The notes beneath the pieces were generated by a model. That model did not search any database. It had not been told where the DNA came from and worked only from the letters and a program-made list of their open reading frames with translations. Both the position numbers and the translations under genes were made by a program. This document shows, one piece after another, positions 41,679 through 49,462 of a stretch of 59,772 bases of DNA; position 1 is the first letter of the stretch, and each line of letters starts with the position of its first letter. This DNA is from an uncultured Collinsella sp. (lineage in GTDB: Bacteria; Actinomycetota; Coriobacteriia; Coriobacteriales; Coriobacteriaceae). The stretch covers positions 1 to 59,772 of the forward strand of contig CABURR010000004.1 in assembly GCA_902493985.1 (NCBI GenBank), in the 5' to 3' direction.

Positions 41679-42407
41679 TTACTCGGCCTTGGGCTCAGCG
41701 GCCATCTCGGCCTCGGAGACCTGCTCCTTGCCGGAGCCAGCGAGGCAGGCGTCAGCCATGAGCTCGCACATAAGGGTGACAGCGGAGATAGCGTCATCGT
41801 TGCAGGGGATGCCGTACTCGACCTCGTCGGGATCGGAGTTGGTGTCGATCAGGGCGACGACGGGGATGTTCAGGCGCTGGGCCTCCTTGATGGCGTTCTC
41901 CTCGCGCTTGGTGTCGATGACGAAGAGAGCCTGGGGCAGACCCTTCATGTCGCGGGCGCCACCGAGGTTGGTCTGGAGCTTAGTGAGCTCCTTGCCGAGA
42001 ACAGCCTGCTCCTTCTTGGGCAGAACAGCCATGCGGCCGTCCTCGACCATGGCCTCGAGCTCCTCCATGCGGTTGATGCGGGAGCGGATGGTGACGAAGT
42101 TGGTCAGCATACCGCCGAGCCAACGCTGGTTGATGTAAGGCATGTTGGCGCGCTCAGCAGCGTTCTTGACGGCCTCCTGAGCCTGCTTCTTGGTGCCGAC
42201 GAACAGCACGTTGCCACCCTTGGCGACGTTCTTGACGAAGGTGTAGGCCTGGTCGGCGTCGAGGATGGTCTGCTTGAGGTCGAGGATGTAGATGCCGTTG
42301 CGCTCACCGAAGATGAACGGCTTCATCTTGGGGTTCCAGCGACGGGTCTGGTGACCGAAGTGGCAGCCGGCCTCGAGCAGGGTGCGGATATTAATCTTGG
42401 TAGCCAT
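41679..42407 (-). CDS. rpsB: 30S ribosomal protein S2 (uS2)
   Basis: Small-subunit protein of 242 residues. LLEAGCHFGHQTRRWNPKM, INQRWLGGMLTN and IPVVALIDTNSDP are hallmark blocks. A short acidic tail follows. ATG 42407 has AGGAGG upstream. The 130-nt 5' leader between the promoter and the start could hold the S2 autoregulatory site, which is not recognised here. Confidence 0.98.
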   Translation of the reverse strand: MATKINIRTLLEAGCHFGHQTRRWNPKMKPFIFGERNGIYILDLKQTILDADQAYTFVKNVAKGGNVLFVGTKKQAQEAVKNAAERANMPYINQRWLGGMLTNFVTIRSRINRMEELEAMVEDGRMAVLPKKEQAVLGKELTKLQTNLGGARDMKGLPQALFVIDTKREENAIKEAQRLNIPVVALIDTNSDPDEVEYGIPCNDDAISAVTLMCELMADACLAGSGKEQVSEAEMAAEPKAE

Positions 42408-42548
42408 GTTAAACCTCCTGTGGTTTGCCTCCGCGCGGGGTCATCCTCCAAAACCAACCCGGACATGTGCTACCAAAGCCCGGGCACCACGGTATGAAGT
42501 AGCCGCGCGTGCGTGATAAAAACATGTTGCCGTGAAGCAACCCGATGA

Positions 42549-42577
42549 ATGATAGCAGGAATGCCTCTTCCTGCCAA
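42549..42577 (-). promoter_or_regulatory. Promoter of rpsB-tsf
   Basis: On the minus strand, -35 TTGGCA (42572-42577), a 17-bp spacer and -10 TATCAT (42549-42554). Confidence 0.7.
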
Positions 42578-42626
42578 CCCGCAATCAAAACCACACACCT
42601 GAGTGCGGCGCGGGACGTGCCAGCCA

Positions 42627-43547
42627 CTATTCGCCGCGGGGATGGGCTTGAGCCACAGCCCGCTTAAGCCGATCGGGTGTGAGATGCGTGTAGATCTGCG
42701 TCGTGGACAGGCTCGCATGACCTAGCAGCTCTTGAACCGAGCGCAGGTCCGCACCGCCCTCGAGCAAGTCGGTCGCAAAGGTATGGCGCATCGCATGCGG
42801 GGCGATGTCGGCCGGAATGCCGGCGAGCGTCGCCAGCGTATGGAACCGCCGCCGGAGCATCGCGGCGCTCATGCGATTGCCGCGCGCCGATATAAGCAGC
42901 GGATGCGGCCCGGTAGCGAGGTCGCGGCGCTTTGCCCGAGCGAGCAACTCCGGCCTCCCCTCTTCAATATAGAGACGCGTCACATCGAGCGCACGACGAT
43001 ACAGAGGAACGATGCGCTCCTTGCTTCCCTTGCCCCACAGGCGCAGCGTGCGCTCGGACCATGAGATGGATTCCACATTGAGCGCCGCAAGCTCTGAGAT
43101 GCGGGCACCCGAGGCATAGAGCAACTCGAGCATCGCCGCATCGCGCAGTCCCGCGGGTGTTGAGGTATCAGGCGTCTTGAGCAGCGCCTCGACCTGCTGG
43201 GTCGTAAGGACGCCCGGCAGGTCACGCGGCAGCTTGGGCGACGCGATCGCCGAGACCGCATCGCCCTCGACAATCCCCTCGGCAGCCATCCAGCGATAGA
43301 GAGATCGAATAGCCGACAGGTGCGCCGCAAGCGTTCGGGGAGCCACCTGCTCACGCGAAAGCTCGGCAAGATAGCGACGAATGGTGCGCACGTCGGCAGC
43401 GAAAGCATCAATATCCTCGCGCTCGCACCAGGCAGCAAAGCGCTCCAGTCTCGAGCCATAGGCCGTCACCGTGTTGGGAGAAAGCCCCTCAACGCGTGCG
43501 ATATAGGCGATAAAAGAGTCGACGGTGTCGTACAGGTCAAAGGCTAT
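42627..43547 (-). CDS. xerC: Tyrosine recombinase XerC
   Basis: Resolves chromosome dimers at dif with a partner recombinase. From ATA 43547 the product is 306 residues, normal for XerC. The SAM-like core-binding half opens AFDLYDTVDSFIAYIARVEG. The catalytic half has ARISEL, HAMRHTFATDLLEGGADL and LGHASLSTTQIYTH with the Tyr nucleophile. No ATG, GTG or TTG precedes this conserved N-terminus in frame. ATA 43547 overlaps the trmFO stop and lies 9 nt after GGAGG. CTG 43535 is another option. GTG 43469 would drop about 26 conserved residues. Confidence 0.85.
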   Translation of the reverse strand: MAFDLYDTVDSFIAYIARVEGLSPNTVTAYGSRLERFAAWCEREDIDAFAADVRTIRRYLAELSREQVAPRTLAAHLSAIRSLYRWMAAEGIVEGDAVSAIASPKLPRDLPGVLTTQQVEALLKTPDTSTPAGLRDAAMLELLYASGARISELAALNVESISWSERTLRLWGKGSKERIVPLYRRALDVTRLYIEEGRPELLARAKRRDLATGPHPLLISARGNRMSAAMLRRRFHTLATLAGIPADIAPHAMRHTFATDLLEGGADLRSVQELLGHASLSTTQIYTHLTPDRLKRAVAQAHPRGE

Positions 43548-44881
43548 GACCGGTCGCCTCCAAACAAGTCGGAACGCGTGGCCAAGTAGGCATCGAGGGC
43601 CTCGAGCGCACGGTCCGCATAGGCCTGATAGCGGTCGCGCTTGCTGCGGCGCTTACCGTCCTCGAGAGGCGGCACCAGGCCAAAGTTGACATGCATGGGC
43701 TGATAGCCCACGGTGGCAGGATCGGTCGCATAGCCCACGAGCGCACCCAGGGCGCCCACACGCGGCAACTCGACGCCCGCGGCACCGATAGCCTCGGCAT
43801 AGGTGTTGAGCGCCGCGAGCAGACCTGTCGCCACGGCTTCCATGTACCCCTCGGTGCCGGTGATCTGACCGGCCAGGCGCACGCCGGTACCGGGCACGGC
43901 AAAGGTGCTATCGAGCACGTGAGGGGCGTCGACAAAGGTATTGCGGTGCATGACACCGTAGCGGAAGAACTCAGCGTTCTCCAGGCCCGGCACCATATGG
44001 AAGACGCGCTTCTGCTCGCCAAAGGTCAAGTTGGTCTGGAAGCCCACCAGGTTATAGGCGGTCTTCTCCTTGTTCTCGGCACGCAGCTGAATCGCCGCCC
44101 AGGGGCGACGTCCGGTACGCGGGTCGGTGAGGCCGACGGGCTTCATGGCGCCAAAGCGAATGGCGTCCTTGCCGGTGCGCGCAACTTCCTCGGCAGGCTG
44201 GCAGGCCTGGAACAAATCGCCGCCCTCAAAGTCTTTGAGCACCACGCGGTCGGCCGTGGTAAGCGCCTCGATAAAGGCCTCGTACTCCTCCTTGTTGAGC
44301 GGAGCGTTGAGATAGTCGCCGCTCCCCTGCTCCTCGTAGCGCGACTGCGAGAACAGCACGTCCATATCGAGCGTGGAGGCATCGACGATCGGCGCCGCGG
44401 CATCGAAGAATGCCAGGGCATCGCCACCGACGAGCTTCATAACCTCTTCGCTCAGCGCCGGTGAACACAGCGGGCCCGCGGCAATGACCACGTGACCCTC
44501 GGGAATCTGCGTGACCTCGCCGTGCACGACCTCGATATTGGGACGAGCGGCAACCTCGGCCTCGACAAGCTCGGAAAACTTGACGCGGTCGACCGCCAGG
44601 GCACCGCCGGCGGGAACAGCCGCGCGATGGGCGCAATCGAGCAGGACTGAACCCATGCGCTCAAGCTCGGCCTTCAGCAAACCAGCCGCGGAATCCGGAC
44701 GGGTCGACTTAAACGAATTGGAGCAGACGAGCTCTGCCAGGTGATCGGTATGATGGGCCGGGGAGCTCACCTGGGGGCGCATCTCGCACAGCTTTACGGC
44801 AAACCCGCGGTCTGCCAGCTGAATCGCGCATTCCGAACCCGCCAGACCGCCACCGATAACCGTCACCTGATCGAACTGCAT
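43544..44881 (-). CDS. trmFO: Methylenetetrahydrofolate-tRNA-(uracil-5-)-methyltransferase TrmFO
   Basis: FAD and folate enzyme that makes 5-methyluridine 54 in tRNA. The product is 445 residues. FAD-binding VIGGGLAGSECAIQLADRGF opens the protein; CSNSFKSTRPDSAAGLLKAE and the C-terminal FGLVPPLEDGKRRSKRDRYQ are family blocks. ATG 44881 has AAAGG 9 nt upstream; TTG 44887 is less well placed. The dprA-trmFO-xerC order is common in Gram-positives. Confidence 0.96.
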   Translation of the reverse strand: MQFDQVTVIGGGLAGSECAIQLADRGFAVKLCEMRPQVSSPAHHTDHLAELVCSNSFKSTRPDSAAGLLKAELERMGSVLLDCAHRAAVPAGGALAVDRVKFSELVEAEVAARPNIEVVHGEVTQIPEGHVVIAAGPLCSPALSEEVMKLVGGDALAFFDAAAPIVDASTLDMDVLFSQSRYEEQGSGDYLNAPLNKEEYEAFIEALTTADRVVLKDFEGGDLFQACQPAEEVARTGKDAIRFGAMKPVGLTDPRTGRRPWAAIQLRAENKEKTAYNLVGFQTNLTFGEQKRVFHMVPGLENAEFFRYGVMHRNTFVDAPHVLDSTFAVPGTGVRLAGQITGTEGYMEAVATGLLAALNTYAEAIGAAGVELPRVGALGALVGYATDPATVGYQPMHVNFGLVPPLEDGKRRSKRDRYQAYADRALEALDAYLATRSDLFGGDRS

Positions 44882-44895
44882 CTGCAAACACCTTT

Positions 44896-45831
44896 CTAAT
44901 TGACACGTTTTCCATTGTGACCGAAGGGCGTCTGGGCGTGAAGGGCAAACTTGGAGGGCGCATACCTTCCATCCATCATGCGCTCGATAAGGCCCTCGAG
45001 CTCAAGCGAACCCAAGAGTTTGAGTACGCCGACAGCATCGAGCGAGACGAGCGCCGCGATGTCGTCGACCTTGAGCGGAGAGGCAATGAGCGCATGCATC
45101 ACAGTTTGCTGCGTTGGATCCAGGTCGGCAATGCCGGGAGCATCGGGGCGCGAGTAGCGCAGGGTGCCGTAGATGCGTGAGATTGCCATCTCGATGGACT
45201 CCTCGTCGACAATGCAGCAGGCACCGTTCGCAATGAGGTAATTCGTGCCACGCGACTCGGGCGATAGGATCGACCCCGGCACGGCAAGAAGTTCGCGCCC
45301 CAAATCCATAGCAGCCTCGGCTGTAGAAAACGTCCCAGAAGGCATACCCGCCTCGGATACAAAGAGGGCTTGCGACAGGGCCGCGATTACGCGATTGCGG
45401 CGCGGAAAGGCGAACTTGCGCGGACCCATGCCCCACGGAGAGATCGACACGACCGCGCCACCCGTATCAAGCGTGCGCGTAATCAGCCCCGCGCTCGAAC
45501 GCGGGTAGACCACGTCGGCGCCCGTCCCCAGCACCACAACGTGTTTGCCGCCGGCGTTGACCGCAGCCCAACCCGAGGCCTGGTCACAACCGACCGCACC
45601 GCCCGAAACTACCGTCACTCCCGCCTCAACCGCCACCTTCGCCGCAAGCTCTGCCACGGCAAGACCATACGGCGAGGCCTTTCGCGCACCGATGATGGAG
45701 AGCGCGGGCGTCGAAAGCGCCTCGGGGTTGCCGCGCACATAGAGCGTCTGAGGTACATCAGAAAGCTCCAAAACGGTCTCGGGATACAACGCATCACCTG
45801 GATGCAGCTCAAAGGTCCCCTCGGCCATCAT
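44896..45831 (-). CDS. dprA: DNA processing protein DprA
   Basis: Binds incoming single-stranded DNA in transformation and loads RecA. The product is 311 residues. It starts directly with the extended Rossmann fold (IIGARKASPYGL, VVSGGAVGCDQASGWAA, FPRRNRVIAALS). The N-terminal SAM domain of some DprA proteins is absent. A C-terminal winged helix (TVMHALIASPLKVDDIAALV) is present. ATG 45831 follows AAGGAGG by 5 nt and overlaps the comM stop (ATGA); ATG 45828 is a close alternative. Confidence 0.94.
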   Translation of the reverse strand: MMAEGTFELHPGDALYPETVLELSDVPQTLYVRGNPEALSTPALSIIGARKASPYGLAVAELAAKVAVEAGVTVVSGGAVGCDQASGWAAVNAGGKHVVVLGTGADVVYPRSSAGLITRTLDTGGAVVSISPWGMGPRKFAFPRRNRVIAALSQALFVSEAGMPSGTFSTAEAAMDLGRELLAVPGSILSPESRGTNYLIANGACCIVDEESIEMAISRIYGTLRYSRPDAPGIADLDPTQQTVMHALIASPLKVDDIAALVSLDAVGVLKLLGSLELEGLIERMMDGRYAPSKFALHAQTPFGHNGKRVN

Positions 45832-47351
45832 TGGTCCCTCCTTCCCTGGTACATCGCCGCCTCGAGCACGTGGTCCTGCGTCACTTGTTCGCTCTCGGCG
45901 ACATCTGCGATCGTGCGCGCAATGCGAACAAGGCGCACGATGCCACGCCCTGTGAGATGCGTGCGCTTCGACAGGCCGAGCACACACTTCTCCGCCGCAT
46001 CATCGAGCTCAAAGGTCGAAACGACGCCGTCAATGGACCGAGTCTCGTCATCCTCGGCCTCGGCATCCGCATCGTCCATGCGGGATTCGCGCCAAGCGCG
46101 AAAGGCGCGACCGCGCACAACGTAGTCACGTAACTCGGCCGACGACATGCCCTCCGCACCCTCGATAATCACTTGAGGGTCGGGACGGGTCACATCGATC
46201 ATCATGTCGATACGGTCGGCCAAAGGACCGCGCAGTTTAGACCGATAGCGCTCGACCATCGCCGCCGAGCAGCGACACGGCACCTCGCGATCGCCCAAAA
46301 AGCCGCAGGGGCAGGGATTGCTCGCAGCCAGCAGCTGAAAGCGCGACGGGAAGGTAAAAGCCCCGTCGACGCGTACGATCCTCACGTAGCCGCGCTCGAT
46401 GGGCTGACGCAGCGTCTGCAGCACGCCAGTGGGAAACTCGGCAAGCTCGTCCAAAAAGAGCACGCCGCCATGAGCAAGGCTGATCTCACCCGGGTGCACC
46501 GGGCGCCCGCCGCCGATAAGGCCTGCGGTCGAAATACTGTGGTGGGGACTGCGGAAGGGGCGGTGCCCCGCCAACAAGCCATCAATGTTCTCACCCAAAA
46601 CCGAATGGATGCACAGTGCCTCCTGCTGATCCTCAACGGAAAGCTCGGGCAGGATGCCGGTCATACGGCGTGCGAGCATCGTCTTGCCCGATCCCGGAGA
46701 CCCGATCATGAGCAAGCCGAGTTCTCCTGCCGCCGCAAGCGCCATGCCGCGTTTAGCGACTTCCTGCCCCAGCACGTCTGCATAGTCGAGCTCGGGCTCA
46801 AAGGTCGCCTCGACACCCTCGGAATCCAAGTAGTGCCGTGCGGCATCGCCCATGCCGTGAGCAAGCTGAGACAGATGGTCGATAAAGCCGCAATCTACGC
46901 CCGCGAGTGGCACATGCTGGTCGGACCTGCCGGCGATAAAAGACAGCCCCATGTCGCGAGCCAATAGCTGAAACGCCACCTCGCCCTTGACGGGAAGCAC
47001 CGTACCGTCCAGACCAAGCTCACCTGCGATAAGGCAGCGAGCGAGGTTGTCGCGGGGAATCTGACCATCGGCCGCTAGAACCGCGATGGCGATGGGCAGA
47101 TCAAAGCCGCTACCGGTCTTGCGAATATCGCCGGGCGCCAGGTTGACCGTAATGCCCGAGCGCGGGATCTCGAACCCGGCGGAGCGCATCGCGCAGCGAA
47201 TACGACCGCGCGACTCCATCACCTCCATACTCGGTATGCCGAGCATCTGGATGCCCGGAACGCCGCCGGCAAGCGAGACCTCGACCGTGACGGGAATCGC
47301 CTCGACGCCGCGGATGCAGGCCGCGTGAACGGCAAACGTCTCGAACGCCAT
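45828..47351 (-). CDS. comM: ComM / YifB-type Mg-chelatase-like AAA+ helicase
   Basis: Hexameric branch-migration helicase that widens integrated DNA during transformation. The product is 507 residues. An N-terminal Lon-protease-like fold (GLDGTVLPVKGEVAF) precedes the AAA+ core with Walker A GSPGSGKTML and Walker B GGVLFLDELAEFP. A zinc-type CPCGFLGDREVPCRCS segment follows. ATG 47351 shares a base with the yraN stop. The operon yraN-comM-dprA is a classic competence-linked cluster. Confidence 0.94.
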   Translation of the reverse strand: MAFETFAVHAACIRGVEAIPVTVEVSLAGGVPGIQMLGIPSMEVMESRGRIRCAMRSAGFEIPRSGITVNLAPGDIRKTGSGFDLPIAIAVLAADGQIPRDNLARCLIAGELGLDGTVLPVKGEVAFQLLARDMGLSFIAGRSDQHVPLAGVDCGFIDHLSQLAHGMGDAARHYLDSEGVEATFEPELDYADVLGQEVAKRGMALAAAGELGLLMIGSPGSGKTMLARRMTGILPELSVEDQQEALCIHSVLGENIDGLLAGHRPFRSPHHSISTAGLIGGGRPVHPGEISLAHGGVLFLDELAEFPTGVLQTLRQPIERGYVRIVRVDGAFTFPSRFQLLAASNPCPCGFLGDREVPCRCSAAMVERYRSKLRGPLADRIDMMIDVTRPDPQVIIEGAEGMSSAELRDYVVRGRAFRAWRESRMDDADAEAEDDETRSIDGVVSTFELDDAAEKCVLGLSKRTHLTGRGIVRLVRIARTIADVAESEQVTQDHVLEAAMYQGRRDQ

Positions 47352-47836
47352 CACGACACCTGCCAATCGAACGCGTTGTACTGGTGCTCGATCTCGGCGA
47401 TATGCCCGCCGCGAATGGTGACACCCACGGCATCGAAGCGAATCGCCTTGAGCGGATAACGCTCCATAAGATAGCAGCTTGCGATGCGGCGGTAGCGGCG
47501 TTGCTTTTGGGCGTCCACGGCCTCCTCGGGAAAGACCCGCGTGCTGCAATCCAGCGAAACGCGTCTGGTCTTGACCTCGGCCATCACCACGACATCGTCG
47601 AGCTCATCGAGCAGCACCAGATCAGCCTCGCCCTCGGTGCAACGATAACCCTGCTCCAGCAAGGTGTAGCCGCGCTCGTTAAAGTAGTCGATGGTGATCA
47701 GCTCGCCCAGCATACCCAGCTCGCGGGGACTGAGTCCCTTGATAAACTTGGGCGTCATCGCCCCGCAGTCGAGCTCGCCGTTTTCCCAACGCTCCTTGAG
47801 CTGCTGCGTCTTGCTCTTTTTGCTTGCGGCACTCAT
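47351..47836 (-). CDS. yraN: YraN / UPF0102 nuclease-fold protein
   Basis: Endonuclease-like family of uncertain function, usually near rnhB and comM. The product is 161 residues. The PD-(D/E)xK-type core shows GELITIDYFNERGYTLLEQG, EGEADLVLLDE and VMAEVKTRR. About 35 residues precede the core (SKKSKTQQLKERWENGELDC), more than in most relatives. ATG 47836 follows AAGGAG by 5 nt. It is the first gene after the shared 20-bp competence motif. Confidence 0.88.
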   Translation of the reverse strand: MSAASKKSKTQQLKERWENGELDCGAMTPKFIKGLSPRELGMLGELITIDYFNERGYTLLEQGYRCTEGEADLVLLDELDDVVVMAEVKTRRVSLDCSTRVFPEEAVDAQKQRRYRRIASCYLMERYPLKAIRFDAVGVTIRGGHIAEIEHQYNAFDWQVS

Positions 47837-47907
47837 GGGGTCTCCTTTCCCGCACACTGCATTGCCCCGATGATGAGGGCACCTTTCATGCGGGTAAGTA
47901 CCGGAAG

Positions 47908-47927
47908 CAAACCAAAAGCTGACCAAA
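47908..47927 (-). promoter_or_regulatory. Shared 20-bp competence-promoter motif (yraN-comM-dprA side)
   Basis: Identical on the minus strand to 19357-19376 upstream of comEA: TTTGGTCAGCTTTTGGTTTG. It ends 71 bp before the yraN start; the comEA copy ends 75 bp before its start. Confidence 0.6.
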
Positions 47928-47940
47928 TGCCGTCAAAAAA

Positions 47941-47976
47941 CGGGCCGTACGCAGCAATGGTGTTGCATACGGCCCG
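47941..47976 (-). terminator. Intrinsic terminator of rnhB
   Basis: Stem CGGGCCGTA / TACGGCCCG with further inner pairing, followed on the minus strand by TTTTTTGACGG. Confidence 0.85.
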
Positions 47977-48025
47977 CTACCAGCAGGTTTATAAAACCAC
48001 AGAGGTCCCTGTCTCCACAATTGAA

Positions 48026-48814
48026 CTAGAAAAGACGCTCAGTCTGCAGAAAGTTTCCGCAAAAGCTCACGCGGTGCAGCGGACAAAGTCCATGTTTGCG
48101 AATCGCCTCGATGTGCTCGGGGCTTGCGTAGCCCTTCGACTCGGCCAAATGATACTCGGGGTACTCGGCGTCGTACTCGACCATCATCTCGTCACGCGTG
48201 ACCTTGGCCATGATGGACGCCGCGGCGATACAGGCGATTTTGGCATCGCCCTTCACCACGTCGCGCTCGTTGGGAACGGCGCCCAAGGGGTTACCGTCCA
48301 TAAGCACGCAATCGGGCTCGAGCCCCGTATCGGCCACGGCGCCCGCGACGGCAGCGCGGATGGCGCGGGCCATGCCCATATCATCGATATCCGCAGGCGC
48401 GATATGGCAAAAACCAATCGCCGTCGCGACCTCGGCAATCTTCACCGAGAGCAGCTCGCGGCGCGCCGGCGTGAGCTTTTTGGAATCATTGATGCCCCAG
48501 ACGCGCGGCTCCATGGGAAGACACACGGCGCACACCGTCAAAGGACCGGCCACCGAGCCGCGACCCACCTCGTCGACACCCACGACCACGCCATCCCCAC
48601 CGAGCTCGTACATCAGCTCGTACATGCCGTTGACGCGCTCGCGCTCGGCAAGTTCCTTGTTATGGCGCTTAAGAGCACGCTCGCAAGCCTTGATCACTTG
48701 CTGGCGCGGATCCTCACGATAATGCTCCACGAGGGCGGGAATCTCCTCAAACGTGGCGCTCGCCAGCTCGCCGGCAACCTGCGATGCCGAAACCGAGCTC
48801 GTCATGTTGGCCAT
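48026..48814 (-). CDS. rnhB: Ribonuclease HII
   Basis: Removes RNA, including single ribonucleotides, from DNA. The product is 262 residues. Catalytic region VGVDEVGRGSVAGPL holds the D-E pair; further Asp residues lie in VLMDGNP and the TRDEMM block. An extra N-terminal helical region of about 75 residues precedes the core, a form seen in some Gram-positives. ATG 48814 has AAGGAGG 7 nt upstream. Confidence 0.95.
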   Translation of the reverse strand: MANMTSSVSASQVAGELASATFEEIPALVEHYREDPRQQVIKACERALKRHNKELAERERVNGMYELMYELGGDGVVVGVDEVGRGSVAGPLTVCAVCLPMEPRVWGINDSKKLTPARRELLSVKIAEVATAIGFCHIAPADIDDMGMARAIRAAVAGAVADTGLEPDCVLMDGNPLGAVPNERDVVKGDAKIACIAAASIMAKVTRDEMMVEYDAEYPEYHLAESKGYASPEHIEAIRKHGLCPLHRVSFCGNFLQTERLF

Positions 48815-48849
48815 ATCGGGGCCTCCTTGCATGCAAATCAGATAAAAAG

Positions 48850-48873
48850 AAGGGCCACCCGAAGGTGACCCTT
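48850..48873 (-). terminator. Intrinsic terminator of rplS
   Basis: Stem AAGGGTCACC / GGTGGCCCTT with a TTCG tetraloop, then CTTTTTATC on the minus strand. Confidence 0.85.
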
Positions 48874-48907
48874 TTGTCCAAACGAGTGGACAGACGCTGC
48901 GATCTTC

Positions 48908-49249
48908 TTAGCGCTTCTCGGGGATGCGAGCAGCCTTGCCCACCTTGTCGCGGAGGTAGTACAGCTTGGCGCGACGGACGCGACCATGACGGACGACCTC
49001 GAGCTTGGCGATCTTGGGGCTGTGAAGCGGGAAGGTACGCTCAACACCGACACCGAAGGAAATCTTGCGGACGGTGAAGGTCTCACGGGCACCGGCGCCG
49101 GCCATGCGGATGACGTCACCCTGGAAAACCTGGATGCGCTCGCGGTCGCCTTCCTTAATGCGGTAGTGAACCTTGACGTTGTCGGCAACGCGGACCTGCG
49201 GGATGTCCTCGCGGATCTGCTGACGCTCGATTGCGCGGATGTAATCCAT
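48908..49249 (-). CDS. rplS: 50S ribosomal protein L19 (bL19)
   Basis: Large-subunit protein at the 30S interface. The product is 113 residues. Conserved VKVHYRIKEGDRERIQVFQG, ETFTVRKISFGVGVERTFPL and RRAKLYYLRD are present. ATG 49249 has AAGGA 7 nt upstream; a TTG six bases further is less well placed. Its promoter and terminator are both visible, so it is a single-gene unit. Confidence 0.97.
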   Translation of the reverse strand: MDYIRAIERQQIREDIPQVRVADNVKVHYRIKEGDRERIQVFQGDVIRMAGAGARETFTVRKISFGVGVERTFPLHSPKIAKLEVVRHGRVRRAKLYYLRDKVGKAARIPEKR

Positions 49250-49318
49250 GTGCAATTCCTTACTCTTCTAGAGGTGCCGTACCACCTTGGCCGGCACGTA
49301 GTTGAACAAACGCATTCG

Positions 49319-49346
49319 AGTATACACGCGCAGGTTTGCGCTGCAA
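49319..49346 (-). promoter_or_regulatory. Promoter of rplS
   Basis: On the minus strand, -35 TTGCAG (49341-49346), a 16-bp spacer and -10 TATACT (49319-49324). Confidence 0.7.
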
Positions 49347-49392
49347 GAACTATTTTTTACGCAGACAAAAAGACAAAACCCGCACATGATAA

Positions 49393-49420
49393 CCGCCCGC
49401 CTCACGAATGAGACGGGCGG
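49393..49420 (-). terminator. Probable terminator of ppdK
   Basis: Stem CCGCCCGxCTC / GAGxCGGGCGG with one mismatch, followed on the minus strand by TTATCATG. The U tract is weak. Confidence 0.6.
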
Positions 49421-49462
49421 CATGAAGGGGGGGGGCTACGTTACGCGCGGAAACGCAAGACC

